Origin: Astragalus membranaceus
Lineage: Eukaryota > Streptophyta > Magnoliopsida > Fabales > Fabaceae
Direction: 5' to 3'
DNA length: 64,000 nucleotides
Assembly: GCA_039519185.1 (NCBI GenBank)
Contig: CM076847.1
Coordinates: forward strand, 25,479,251 to 25,543,250
Below, in pieces: positions 55,701-64,000 of this stretch; the first letter of the stretch is position 1; every line of letters starts with the position of its first letter. Under the pieces are notes generated by a model. The model worked only from the letters and a program-made list of their open reading frames with translations. It ran no database searches and was not told where the DNA came from. Both the position numbers and the translations under genes were made by a program.

Positions 55701-57392
55701 CAAGCACACCTACAACACAAAATCAATTTTTGGCTTTTGGTACCCAAATCATCTTGGGTCCTTTTGGGTTAGTCTTGGGAATTGTGCCCTTTGGAATCCA
55801 CTTCCATTTGTCATTTATATCAATGTTCTTTCTTGCATTACAAATAGAAGATGTATGACCTTTTCTACCACAATAATAACATTTTGTAAAAGGGCTACTA
55901 GATGTGATGTTGGGACTAAAAAATTTTTGAAAGATTTTTCATGATTCTTTGGTTGATAGCCCAAACCGGCTTTATCATAAGTTCCCCTTTGATTTCCCAA
56001 AATGATATTAAGATTGTCTCTTCCCATGGTGAATTTTGCAAGAGTGTTGTGCAAATCATCAATTTTCTTTTCCAAAACGTTGCACTCTTCACATTTGAGA
56101 GTACTCTCCTTTTTATTCTCATAAGAGTTGCAAGAGGAGACCTTACTTACAAAAATTTGTTTTTCTTTAAGAATGTCTATTTCCTTGTTTAAAATTTTGA
56201 TTTTAGAGTGAAGAGTGGAAATAGTTTTCTTAGAAGTGGAAACAATCTTTCTAAGTTTGGTTGATTCATTATTTAGTTCTTCACAAATACTAAGCAGTTC
56301 ATTATAAGTTAAATCATACTCAGTTTCAATAGAGTTTACCTCATCTTCCTCATGCTCCGCCATGAGACATAGTTTTGCTTCCTCTTCTTCAGATTCATCG
56401 GATGACTCCATGTCATTTTCTTCCCAAGTGATGTATGCCCTTCTTCCTCTTGATTCCCTTTGGGGTTTTCTGTCCGGTTTCTCATATTTTTTATTTTGAG
56501 GGAAGTTTGGCTTTATGTGCCCCTTCTTACCACATTTGTAGCATGTTGGATTGAAGGAGGTTCCTTCCTCATTCTTCTCTTGAGGATTAGCCCATTGTTT
56601 TGATTTTCCTTTGCGCTTCATGAAGTTGTTGAATCTTTGCACCATTAGGCTCATGTCTTCATCATTGCCGTCGTACTCTTCCGTGTCACTTTCTTTGGCA
56701 CATGCTTTTAGAGCAAGTCCTTTCTTTTTCTTTTCACCTTCCTCGCTTTCAGTTAGTCGATTCAGTTCGAGCTCGTGTTCCTGCAATTTTCCAAACAGAG
56801 TAGTTAAGTCCATAGAGGATATGTCTCTTGATTCCGAGATAGCCGTCACTTTGGGTTGCCAATTCTATTTAGGCATCGTAGCACTTTATTGGTCAAATCC
56901 GCATTTTCGAAGGATTTTCCAAGGCCTCTGAGATGGTTAATTAACTATGTGGATGAAACGTTTGTTTAGTTCTTGGATGGTTTCACCCGGTTTCATCTTA
57001 AATAGTTCATACTCATGAGTTAATGTGTTCATTCTAGCCCTTTTGACCTCGGTAGTACCTTCATGGGTCACTTGAAGGGCGTCCCACATTTCCTTGGCGG
57101 TTTTACAATTTGATACGCGATAGAACTCATCGATGCTTAAAGCAGTTGTGATGATGTTCTTAGCTTTCAAATTGTATTGAACCTTTTCTTTTTCCTCTTT
57201 GGTCCAAAGAGATCTAGGTTTGTTCACCATTTCATCATTGACAATATGAGTGGGAACAAATGGACCATTTATGACAGCATCCCAAATATCACAATCTACT
57301 CCCTCAATGAAAATTTTCATTCTTGTTTTCCAATAATCATACCCTTCACCATTGAAAGATGGGGGTCTGTTTAAGGAGTCATTTGAAGTCAT
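55700..57392 (-). pseudogene. Sirevirus-like gag, frameshifted
   Basis: It starts at the ATG at 57392 (MTSNDSLNRPPSFNGEGYDYW), running into gag core words (IFIEGVDCDIWDAV, RVSNCKTAKEMWDALQVTHEGT, MKPGETIQELNKRF). A stop at about 56937 comes from a 4-bp insertion; about 60 bp further a 1-bp loss restores the frame, which continues 56849-55815. There it has a zinc knuckle C103-C106-H111 whose last Cys is Phe (F116), and a long coiled coil (about residues 185-270), known in Sirevirus gag. The frame ends early after a further shift. The product would be two pieces with an incomplete zinc knuckle. Confidence 0.8.
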
Positions 57393-57430
57393 CTTACCTC
57401 TTGAGACAGTTAGTCTTGACCAAGAGTCTA

Positions 57431-57442
57431 GCTCTGGTACCT
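57431..57442 (-). promoter_or_regulatory. Primer binding site of the Sirevirus-like element
   Basis: Minus strand AGGTACCAGAGC, two mismatches from TGGTATCAGAGC, the site complementary to initiator tRNA-Met. It lies 2-3 bp inside the 5' LTR border at 57445. Confidence 0.7.
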
Positions 57443-57444
57443 TT

Positions 57445-58838
57445 TGTTGACCAAGTGACTTCAAACACCAGAGGGGGGTGAATTGTGAAATTAAAAATTG
57501 CGATTAAAAATAAAGTTTTTAAAAGATTTTGATCAAATAAGATGCTTGAATTTAAATACCTGTGATAAAGCAATAAAATAACTTGCAAGTAAAATAAAGG
57601 AGATGAAGGGAAGAAGATGACACAAAGAGATTTATACTGGTTCGGCCAAACCACAGGCCTACGTCTAGTCCCCGAGGAATGCTCCAAGGGATTTCAACTA
57701 ATCACTAGCTTTTAAAACAGGTTCAGCTAGAAACCTTTACAATCAAGAACTTACAACACCGGGATATCACCTCCCTGAAAGAAAACCTTCAAGAACCAAG
57801 AGATTTGATAGCACACTCAATAGTGTGGATAAAACAAGTTGAAGCACAGATTACACAATATCAAATTATGTGAGTTATAAAGCTCTCAAAAAATAAAATA
57901 TTAGCAAGTGAAAGAGTAGTATGAGAATGATAGAGAAGAGTGTGAGATGCGTATGAATTCGTGTAAAAGAGAAGAGATTTCGAAATTGGGTTGGTTGTGA
58001 AATGAGAAAATGAGCGCCCTATTTATAGGAAATCAAATGTGATCCACTTTAGGAAACAAGGTAATCGATTATGTTAAAAAAACATTTGGAGTTGATAATC
58101 GATTAAGGGCCCAAATAGATTTGACATGGATAATCGATTATGGGCCTTATATAATCGATTAGGCACTTGTCATTTTTAAGAGAAACTTTCCAAAAATGTT
58201 TGTAATCGATTATGGGACTTAGTTGAAAAAGTGATGATAATCGATTATGCTCCTGAATTTATTTCAGAGGAGTAATCGATTATGGGTTTGAATGAATGAA
58301 GTGTGTAATCGATTATTGGCTTCCTAAAACATAAGAATCGATTATTGCCTTATAGGAAAAAGGAAAGAAATCGATTATGAAGTAGAATGAAAGAGAGAAT
58401 GAATCGATTATTAGCTTGAATTTAGGATGTGTTGAAATCGATTTTTTTGCTTGAATATACTAGGGAGGAAATCGATTTCTTCTATTTCTTTTTGGAAACA
58501 ATGTGAATCAAATATAGTCTTTGTAAAATCGATTTTATGCTTCTAAAAAACATTTTCACAAGTTTTGTGCTTGACCTATTTAATCTTGCATGCATGAGGT
58601 TTGTTTAAAAAAATATTTTCATGCAAAATTATTTTTATGAAATCTTTTGTGAGTGTGTGATTTATTTTATATTTGAGAGCTTTATTTTCACTTACAATAA
58701 TATCCTAAACACACAACAGTAAAATAATTCTTGACTGTCGCTTGATTGCATTTTTCCGCTTTTTGCAGTCTTGACCTTTTTGCCCTTCTTTTGTCAATCA
58801 TCAAAACCTGATTATTCCTGTCAAGGCATATATTCACA
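57445..58838 (-). repeat. 5' LTR (right on map) of the Sirevirus-like element
   Basis: 1394 bp, the partner of 53596-54992. About 14 ATCGATT words (58064-58540) and TATAAATA (complement 58020-58027) are kept. Confidence 0.92.
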
Positions 58839-59274
58839 ATTCCGAGTACTCTTTGTTGGCCGAAGGACTAAGCGTCCGGAAGCCCTTTAGCACAAATCGA
58901 AGGACTAAGTATCCAGAGATTCCTGTTTAGCAGCTGAAAGACTAAGAACCGGCCGAGCTCCTCTTATTTTGAAGGGCTTCCCTGTGCGACCAACCGATCG
59001 GCTATAAATATCTTTCCTCTACCTCTCCAGTATGCAATGAAGCATGATCATAGGGAAATATCCCTGGTTTCCCTCCCTCCCGTCTGTAACGCTCAACTCG
59101 ACAATCAAATGTAATTATGGCCATTCATCACCATTGTACTATAAATATACGCCCTATGAGGCCAATAAACGGATCCGAAGTCAATTTCTCATATTCTTGT
59201 GTTATTTGATATTCTCTATTATAATTCTCGTGTTTGGTTCTGTTCCTCTCCAGGAAAGGATTGTAACAATAAGT
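58839..59274 (+). mobile_element. LTR-like remnant (copy 2)
   Basis: Sister of 15166-15668, separated from its left flank by the Sirevirus insertion. About 90 bp present in copy 1 (15287-15370) are missing here, between short GAA-G-CTT repeats at 58970. Confidence 0.5.
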
Positions 59275-59309
59275 TTACAATGTCGATTTGAAGATGGAAA
59301 ACTCTTCAC

Positions 59310-60000
59310 CTATTAGGTAGTTACTCTCAAATTCTGATTGAAAACAATCCTCAGATGGGGTGAAAATGTATGCCTGAACTAGGACAGCCTCATGTGGTAC
59401 TGGTAGAATTTTGGTTCCCAGCACGAAATTCAATTTGAAGCCATGTCTGGTAGAACGATAGTCACCCATATTAGGAGCAACGCCAAACCTAGAAAGGTAA
59501 TATACGAACCCCTTGTCAACGTCTTTGTCTAGTTATAGTCTCTTGATGTGTGCATGTATCTTATTTCCCTGAAAAGTAAACTCACCTTTGAACTAGTATA
59601 GATAATCCATAATCAAATAATCAAATTAGAAAATAGTATAGAAAGGTAATATACGAACCCCTTGTCAACGTCTTTGTCTAGTAATAGTGTCTCTTGATGT
59701 GTGCTTGTATCTTATTCACCTTTGAACTAGTATAGATAAGCCATAATCAAATAATCAAATTAGAAAATAAACAATGAAACAAACTATAGTGTCGAATCTA
59801 TATGTATATTATTCCCATACTTGAGAGTCAACCACTACCACCTCAACGGACAAAGGAGGTTTTGACCCTTGATTGTCAAATACACGCCATTTTATAAAAA
59901 CCCTAACCAAAATGGCCCAGTTTTCGTGTGTAGGGACAACAACAAATAACCTATCAATTTTCTTGGGGATGGGAGTGAATGATTTTTGATTGGGAGCCAT
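59310..60000 (-). pseudogene. RPA70-like OB-fold protein pseudogene (copy 2, best kept)
   Basis: Minus strand. Exon 1 from the ATG at 60000 to about 59822 reads MAPNQKSFTPIPKKIDRLF, then HENWAILVRVFIKWRVF and LSVEVVVVDSQ, with a CAA/GTATGG donor. The intron runs to a TTTTCAG acceptor at about 59574, and exon 2 reads GNKIHAHIKR, a stop, then VYYLSRFGVAPNMGDYRSTRHG..KLNFVLGTK..NYLI, ending at an AG/GTGAAG donor near 59310. The joint DSQ/GNKIH keeps the usual RPA70 OB-fold phase. This family binds single-stranded DNA. One in-frame stop and a partial exon duplication (59638-59735) make it a pseudogene. Confidence 0.7.
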
Positions 60001-60454
60001 TGTTTGTGTGTGTGAGTATGCATTGTTACACTCAAATTTTAGGTTGTTTTTTTTAAACAAAAAGGAGGAATGAAGCCTCGTTAAAACCTTTTGATGTAAG
60101 TCAACATCAAGAAGGAAAAACAGAACTACCCCCTAAATTTATTAACAAAGAGAAAAAGTAAAGATGACAAAAAGAGCTTAAGGGGGACTAGACCAATATC
60201 CTTGACAAGAAAAAAAACCAAAGCAATAATAGGGAGCCCCTAACAAAGCCCCTTAAAACACTCCATCCTAGAGACAATTGAAAAAGTACTAACTTACAAT
60301 AGTCAGATAAATGAGACAATTACAGAAGTTTTCCTTGAAGAGGAATTATATCCTGCAATTCAAGACCAAATTCCATTTTGCTGAAAATTCTAGGATTACC
60401 TTGCAATAATCAGATCAAAAGGAGATAAAGACAAAATTTATCTTTGAACGGGTA
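60001..60454. other. Spacer between RPA-like and LINE relics, no gene
   Basis: The same spacer occurs at 4572-5080 and 16347-16840. It contains GTTTGTGTGTGTGAGTATG and AGGAGGAA..AAAGAG purine-rich words. I see no coding match. Confidence 0.5.
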
Positions 60455-61440
60455 TTATAGCCTGCCGTTTTTTGGACAAATTTCTTTTTTTATCCGCCAT
60501 TTCTTCTTTTGAGTCTTGAACACCACTGGTTCGGACTTATTATATTGCGCAAGTATTCCTTGAGTATTGGTAGCAATAAGGTCAACAACATCATATAACA
60601 CATTACCCCAAAGCTTCCCTAATGTTCTCATGTCTGATGCTACCACTATATTAAAAGTAGCATCCGACTCTGAGGCATTTAGCATGGTAGTGGGAGGTTG
60701 AGTGGAGGATGAGTCAATAGAGTCACTCTTGCATTGACTAGTAATCATATCATTGACTAAGTTATCGTTAGCGTGAACGACAGGAGTTTCAATATGACAA
60801 CCACTAATAGTATCAGAGGTGGGAGAGATTTGAACAATGTTGTTCTGAGCTGTTGTCTATGTACTAGAGGTAGAAGCGTTAGCCATAACCACAGACGACA
60901 TTTGCTTACTGTCATCCGAAGCAAAAGAGTCCATGACATATGATTCTTCGTTAGATTGCAAGACCTATTCTCTAATTTCATTAGGTTTTGGGTTCTTAAC
61001 CGACTTGTTAACCACTAAATCTTCAACCATATTCTTGTCTTTATCCTGACTCCTGTCCTTCACCTTAGGAATATATTTAGAAACAGTTCTTGGGTTAACA
61101 ACATACTCGGAAACATTTTTCTCCTTGTTAAGAGCAATATCAGACCGCATCCTTTTAGTATTGTTGGTTGGAGCATGACCAAGCCTGACAATTCACACAA
61201 AAGGAAGGCAATCTCTCATACTCAATTCCCACAAAGAAAGCATATCCTGATCTCTCGACCAAAATTTGATTTCTAAGTTTCGATCTCAAATCTATATCAA
61301 CAAGTGCGCGAGCAAAATGGCCAAAAGATCCCTCAAAAGGATATTTGTTTGTCTAGATAAATTGGAGTGCCAACACTACTAGCAATTGCAAAAAGAAATT
61401 TTGGCCTCCAATATTCTTGAGCAAGGCCGGTAATTCTTAT
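60455..61440 (-). pseudogene. LINE ORF1 relic (DUF4283 and zinc-knuckle type), unit 2
   Basis: Sister of 16841-17790. The C-terminal part (60748-60455) is better kept here: DMRTLGKLWGNVLYDVVDLIATNTQGILAQYN, ending KTQKKKWRIKKE. The DUF4283 part near 61430-61200 still reads GLAQEYWRPK and VGIEYE-like words. Stops remain between parts. Confidence 0.65.
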
Positions 61441-62420
61441 CCAACATTGAATTTGAACATTCGTATTTTTCATATTTAGGGGATTAAATTCAGGTTGCCA
61501 AGAGAACCATTGTATTCTAATAGTAAACCCTAGTTGTCTCTCTCAATTTTCTCTCACTCTTCTCTTCTTTCTAGATCACTATCAAAGGCGGTGGTTTTAG
61601 GCTAGTTTTTGGCCTAGAATCACCCCTCTGAGTCATTTTTCTGTCTTTTTTATCTAAATAAGTGGCTATCACATACAGCTGGTTTCTATTTCGCCTTTTT
61701 TCTAGATTCCGTCGGCTATTGGGTGCAGCGTTATTGTTGTTCTTCGTCTTGAAGCGGCGTTTTTCATTTCCCGTCTTGTTGCGGTGTTTTTGATTTCCCG
61801 TCTTGTTGCGGTGTTCCTTTGGTTTAGATCGGCAGATCAACTTCGACCTATTGCAGATTCAACAAATGACTAGGGCCTCAAAGTTACATATCCGGAGGCA
61901 TGGGGACTCCGATGGCTTTTATTTTGTCACATTTGTAGGCATTTTGCCGTTTTATGCTATTAACTTGGTTGCGGTGACTTTGTTCGCAGATTCATCATTT
62001 GTGTTTTTAGCAATTCTGAGTTTGTATTATCATTGATGTAATCTATCAATTTGAATGAATGAATATCCTTTTTTAGTCAAAAAAAATGAACTATTTGTTT
62101 TAGTATATTAATAAAGGTGAGACCATAACCCGGTTTGGGCCTGAGGCAATAAGGATTGTAGAGTAAAGATTAGGGTTAGGGTTTAATTCTTGAACGAAAA
62201 CCTAATTTTAAGGATTACAACATTTATCACATTCATCACTTGCAAATGAAAAAATAAAGGTCAAAAACGATTTGTTGATTTGTTATTACATTGACTGATA
62301 TCATTTTAAATGTGCCTAATTTGAATTTGAATTCCATATTACAATCCAAGTATCTAGACGCAAAACAAGCTCTCATTATCAATCAACATTCTGGTGTAGT
62401 AATGGTGATGCCATATTTGG
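61441..62420 (+). mobile_element. Segment with LINE-like 3' tail (unit 2)
   Basis: Sister of 17791-18770. The LINE-like end TTTGAATGAATGAATATCC..TTTAGTCAAAAAAA is at about 62049-62087. The flank to 62606 continues the older LINE ORF1 N-terminal sequence. The Pack-CACTA of unit 1 is absent: TAA occurs once at 62606-62608. Confidence 0.45.
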
Positions 62421-62765
62421 AAAAAGTAATATGTATGATGTTAAATTGGAATTTGAATTTGCAGCTATACGGTTCACAATTGCCTCCATTCACATTCAAA
62501 AACATTGATTATTGTGATGTGGTAATGAATTTCTTTGTTTCTGGATATAATTGTATTTGTTTGAATGTTGCAAATACATATTAAATATTAGATGAATTCT
62601 TTCCTAAGAATTGTACAATTCCCATTCCAGCGATCACATGTTTATGATCTAAATGGATTGGTGAATGCTGCCTTTTTACTAATCATTCATGGTAAGACAA
62701 TCATTAGAATAAGTTTCTTATTCAGTTAATCAATTTATATCAAACCAAGGTAAAAACTTTTGAAA

Positions 62766-62967
62766 TACCTTAAAATAATACAAGATACAGTCCCAGAAAG
62801 TAATTACAATTTTCTGAGACCAAAACATTTTCTTTGGGGGTGATGAAACTTGGGTAAGAAAAAGGTTAAATTGTTAGCAATAGTCTTGGCTTGGTACAAA
62901 TTTCCAAAGCCTCTTCAAGCAATTTCTAACTCATTATCTGTGGCCCACTTTAACCGCGCATGTATAT
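62766..62967. repeat. Start of tandem unit 3, truncated
   Basis: TACCTTAAAATAATAC...CCACTTTAACCG.GCAT repeats 23812-24012 with about 1-2% change, then turns abruptly into (GA)n at about 62968, where the LINE begins. Confidence 0.75.
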
Positions 62968-62987
62968 GGAGAGAGAGAGAGAGCATC

Positions 62988-64000
62988 ATGAGAGAGAGAG
63001 AGAGAGAGCAGCATCGCATCCACGGAATAGGTGGGAGAGAGAACGAAAAGAACACTGAGCATCATGAGACAGAAGGATGGCAAATGGTGAGGAGGAAGAA
63101 GGAAGTAAGGAAGCGGTGGAAGACCGATGTCGCTAGAAGCTATAGGTTTTTTGAGAAGACAGCATCAAGAACGACCTTCTTCTTCACCAACTGTCCAGAG
63201 ATTTTTTACGCGAATCACATGTTAAAGGCGTTCTCGCACTACGGCGAGTTCGAAGAAGTCCTCATTCCGCCAAAAAGAGATAAGCTGGGGAAACGGTTTG
63301 GCTTTGCTAGGGCGGTGAACGTCGAGGAGCCAGAACGTTTTGTTGTGAAGCTCGATAACATTATCATAGGTCGTGAAAAGACCATGGTGAACTTGCCTAG
63401 ATTTCAAAGAGAACCTATTGATCAACCTAAAACCAAGCATCTTAAGCCGAAGCCTGTGACCCCCTATAAACCACGATACACAAAACCTCAAGCCCTTCCA
63501 AGCAAACCTCAAACTCTCACCCCTCATGTTAACCCAATCCCTCCACCTTTGAATCGAACTGAAGGCACCGAGCAGCTCTTGCCCAGACAGCAGAATAAGG
63601 AGAACAGTTCTCATCAAAAGAAGGTATGGGTTCCTAAAAATATACAAAAAACCAGACCTCCCTTGCCAAACCATCCTGAGACCTTGGTAAACCCCAACCA
63701 AAATATCAACTATAAACCCCCAAAGAAACCTAGGCGGGCATGGGCTCATCGTTATTTCACCATTGATGAAGAGGAGATCAATAAGTTGTCAAAGGCATAC
63801 GTTGGAAACGTATGGAAGCCAGGAACGTCATGTAATATCCAGGAAGAATTTATCCAACAAGGTTACTTTTCAGTTAGGGTGACTCCAATGGGCTCTATTC
63901 TGCTTTTGTTAGAAAGTTTGGAGGAAAGTGAAATGGAGGCACTAATTGAGGATGCAAAAGAATGGTTAGGGCAGTGGTTCAAAGAGGTGAGGAAATGGAG
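62988..64000 (+). CDS. LINE (L1-like) ORF1 protein with RRM, partial at window end
   Basis: The frame is open from the ATG at 62988 to the last base (337 codons, no stop). A second in-frame ATG at 63084 is a possible alternative start. The first codons come from a (GA)n stretch. Then comes GWQMVRRKKEVRKRW, an RNA recognition motif (about residues 55-135: TTFFFTNCPEIF, FEEVLIPPKRDKLGKRFGFARAV, REKTMVNLPRFQRE), a Pro/Lys/Gln-rich linker, and a C-terminal part (RRAWAHRYFTIDEEEINKLSKAYVG...YFSVRVTPMG). This is the ORF1 pattern of plant L1 elements, an RNA-binding chaperone of the retrotransposition particle. No defect in the visible part, so the element may be recent. The 63222-63749 minus frame is its antisense shadow. 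Confidence 0.85.
   Translation, partial: MREREREQHRIHGIGGRENEKNTEHHETEGWQMVRRKKEVRKRWKTDVARSYRFFEKTASRTTFFFTNCPEIFYANHMLKAFSHYGEFEEVLIPPKRDKLGKRFGFARAVNVEEPERFVVKLDNIIIGREKTMVNLPRFQREPIDQPKTKHLKPKPVTPYKPRYTKPQALPSKPQTLTPHVNPIPPPLNRTEGTEQLLPRQQNKENSSHQKKVWVPKNIQKTRPPLPNHPETLVNPNQNINYKPPKKPRRAWAHRYFTIDEEEINKLSKAYVGNVWKPGTSCNIQEEFIQQGYFSVRVTPMGSILLLLESLEESEMEALIEDAKEWLGQWFKEVRKW

Larger units (their letters stand above)
53596..58838 (-). mobile_element. Sirevirus-like Ty1/copia element, internally deleted
   Basis: The 5243-bp element on the minus strand has LTRs at 53596-54992 (1397 bp) and 57445-58838 (1394 bp) and the 5-bp duplication ATTCC (53591-53595, 58839-58843). Unit 1 has the empty site at 15151-15155. 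I count about a dozen substitutions between the LTRs (about 1%), so insertion was recent and later than the segmental duplication. The interior is only 2452 bp: gag, scraps of protease and integrase, no RT or RNase H. Repeated GGGGGAG purine tracts and a coiled-coil-rich gag are Sirevirus features. Confidence 0.9.
23812..62765. repeat. Tandem segmental duplication, unit 2
   Basis: Direct repeat of unit 1. From TACCTTAAAATAATAC at 23812 to the same word at 62766 it is 38954 bp. Without the Reina (5339+5 bp) and Sirevirus (5243+5 bp) insertions it is about 28.36 kb. Unit 1 without its Pack-CACTA is about 13.03 kb, and adding the roughly 14.4 kb, 0.6 kb and 0.4 kb of sequence present only in unit 2 brings it to about 28.4 kb. 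Confidence 0.85.

Noticed and set aside
63222..63749. 175-codon minus-strand frame
   Set aside because: Antisense shadow of the LINE ORF1 frame, whose RRM and linker are recognisable on the plus strand.

Overview
This looks like nuclear DNA from a flowering plant, most likely a eudicot and perhaps a legume (a guess from the style of the elements, not a proof). It is AT-rich, intron-bearing and dominated by transposable elements. I find no rRNA or tRNA gene, no CRISPR array and no prokaryotic feature. The only host-like gene is a small membrane-protein gene present twice (7086-7810 and 25225-25949), both copies with the same frameshift.

The main architecture is a tandem segmental duplication with a unit of about 28 kb. 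Unit 1 runs from about 6.1-6.25 kb to 23.8-24.2 kb. Unit 2 runs from there to about 62.77 kb. A third unit starts at about 62.77 kb and is cut at about 62.97 kb by a new LINE. An older, more diverged relative of the unit's end lies at 4.4-6.1 kb. Each unit gained its own insertions, and the sister copy keeps the matching empty site: a Pack-CACTA in unit 1 (18955-23646, TSD TAA), a full-length Reina-like Ty3/gypsy chromovirus in unit 2 (26552-31890, TSD TATTA) and a Sirevirus-like Ty1/copia element in unit 2 (53596-58838, TSD ATTCC). Unit 1 lost about 14.4 kb at about 12758.

Region by region: 1-1557 is the 3' end and LTR of a Sirevirus-like element. 1558-4374 holds a foldback MITE, a CACTA-type remnant and an LTR remnant. 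4375-6088 holds an RPA-like exon and a LINE ORF1 (DUF4283) relic. 6.1-12.7 kb (sister 24.2-36.8 kb) holds the membrane-protein gene, a LINE RNase H relic, a Helitron remnant with Pif1-like helicase pieces and a hAT element. 12.76-15.0 kb (sister 51.1-53.5 kb) holds the 3' ends of two CACTA elements. 15.1-18.9 kb (sister 58.8-62.6 kb) holds an LTR remnant, an RPA70-like pseudogene and LINE relics. The stretch present only in unit 2 (36.8-51.1 kb) holds a CACTA 5' end, a SINE-like head, a MULE-type element with four 179-bp repeats, an Athila-like element and a decayed CACTA with TNP2, DUF4216 and a TNPA-DUF8039-ULP1 fusion. 62988-64000 is an open LINE ORF1 with an RRM.

The most interesting signals are: (i) a Pack-CACTA carrying pieces of at least four unrelated host genes (receptor-like kinase, KAS II, 2OG dioxygenase, VPS35) with introns; (ii) arrays of the palindrome AATCGATT placed about 40 bp upstream of the TATA box in two different Sirevirus-like LTR families; (iii) at least six CACTA families distinguishable by their CG-core subterminal repeats; (iv) the step-by-step history recorded by the tandem duplication.
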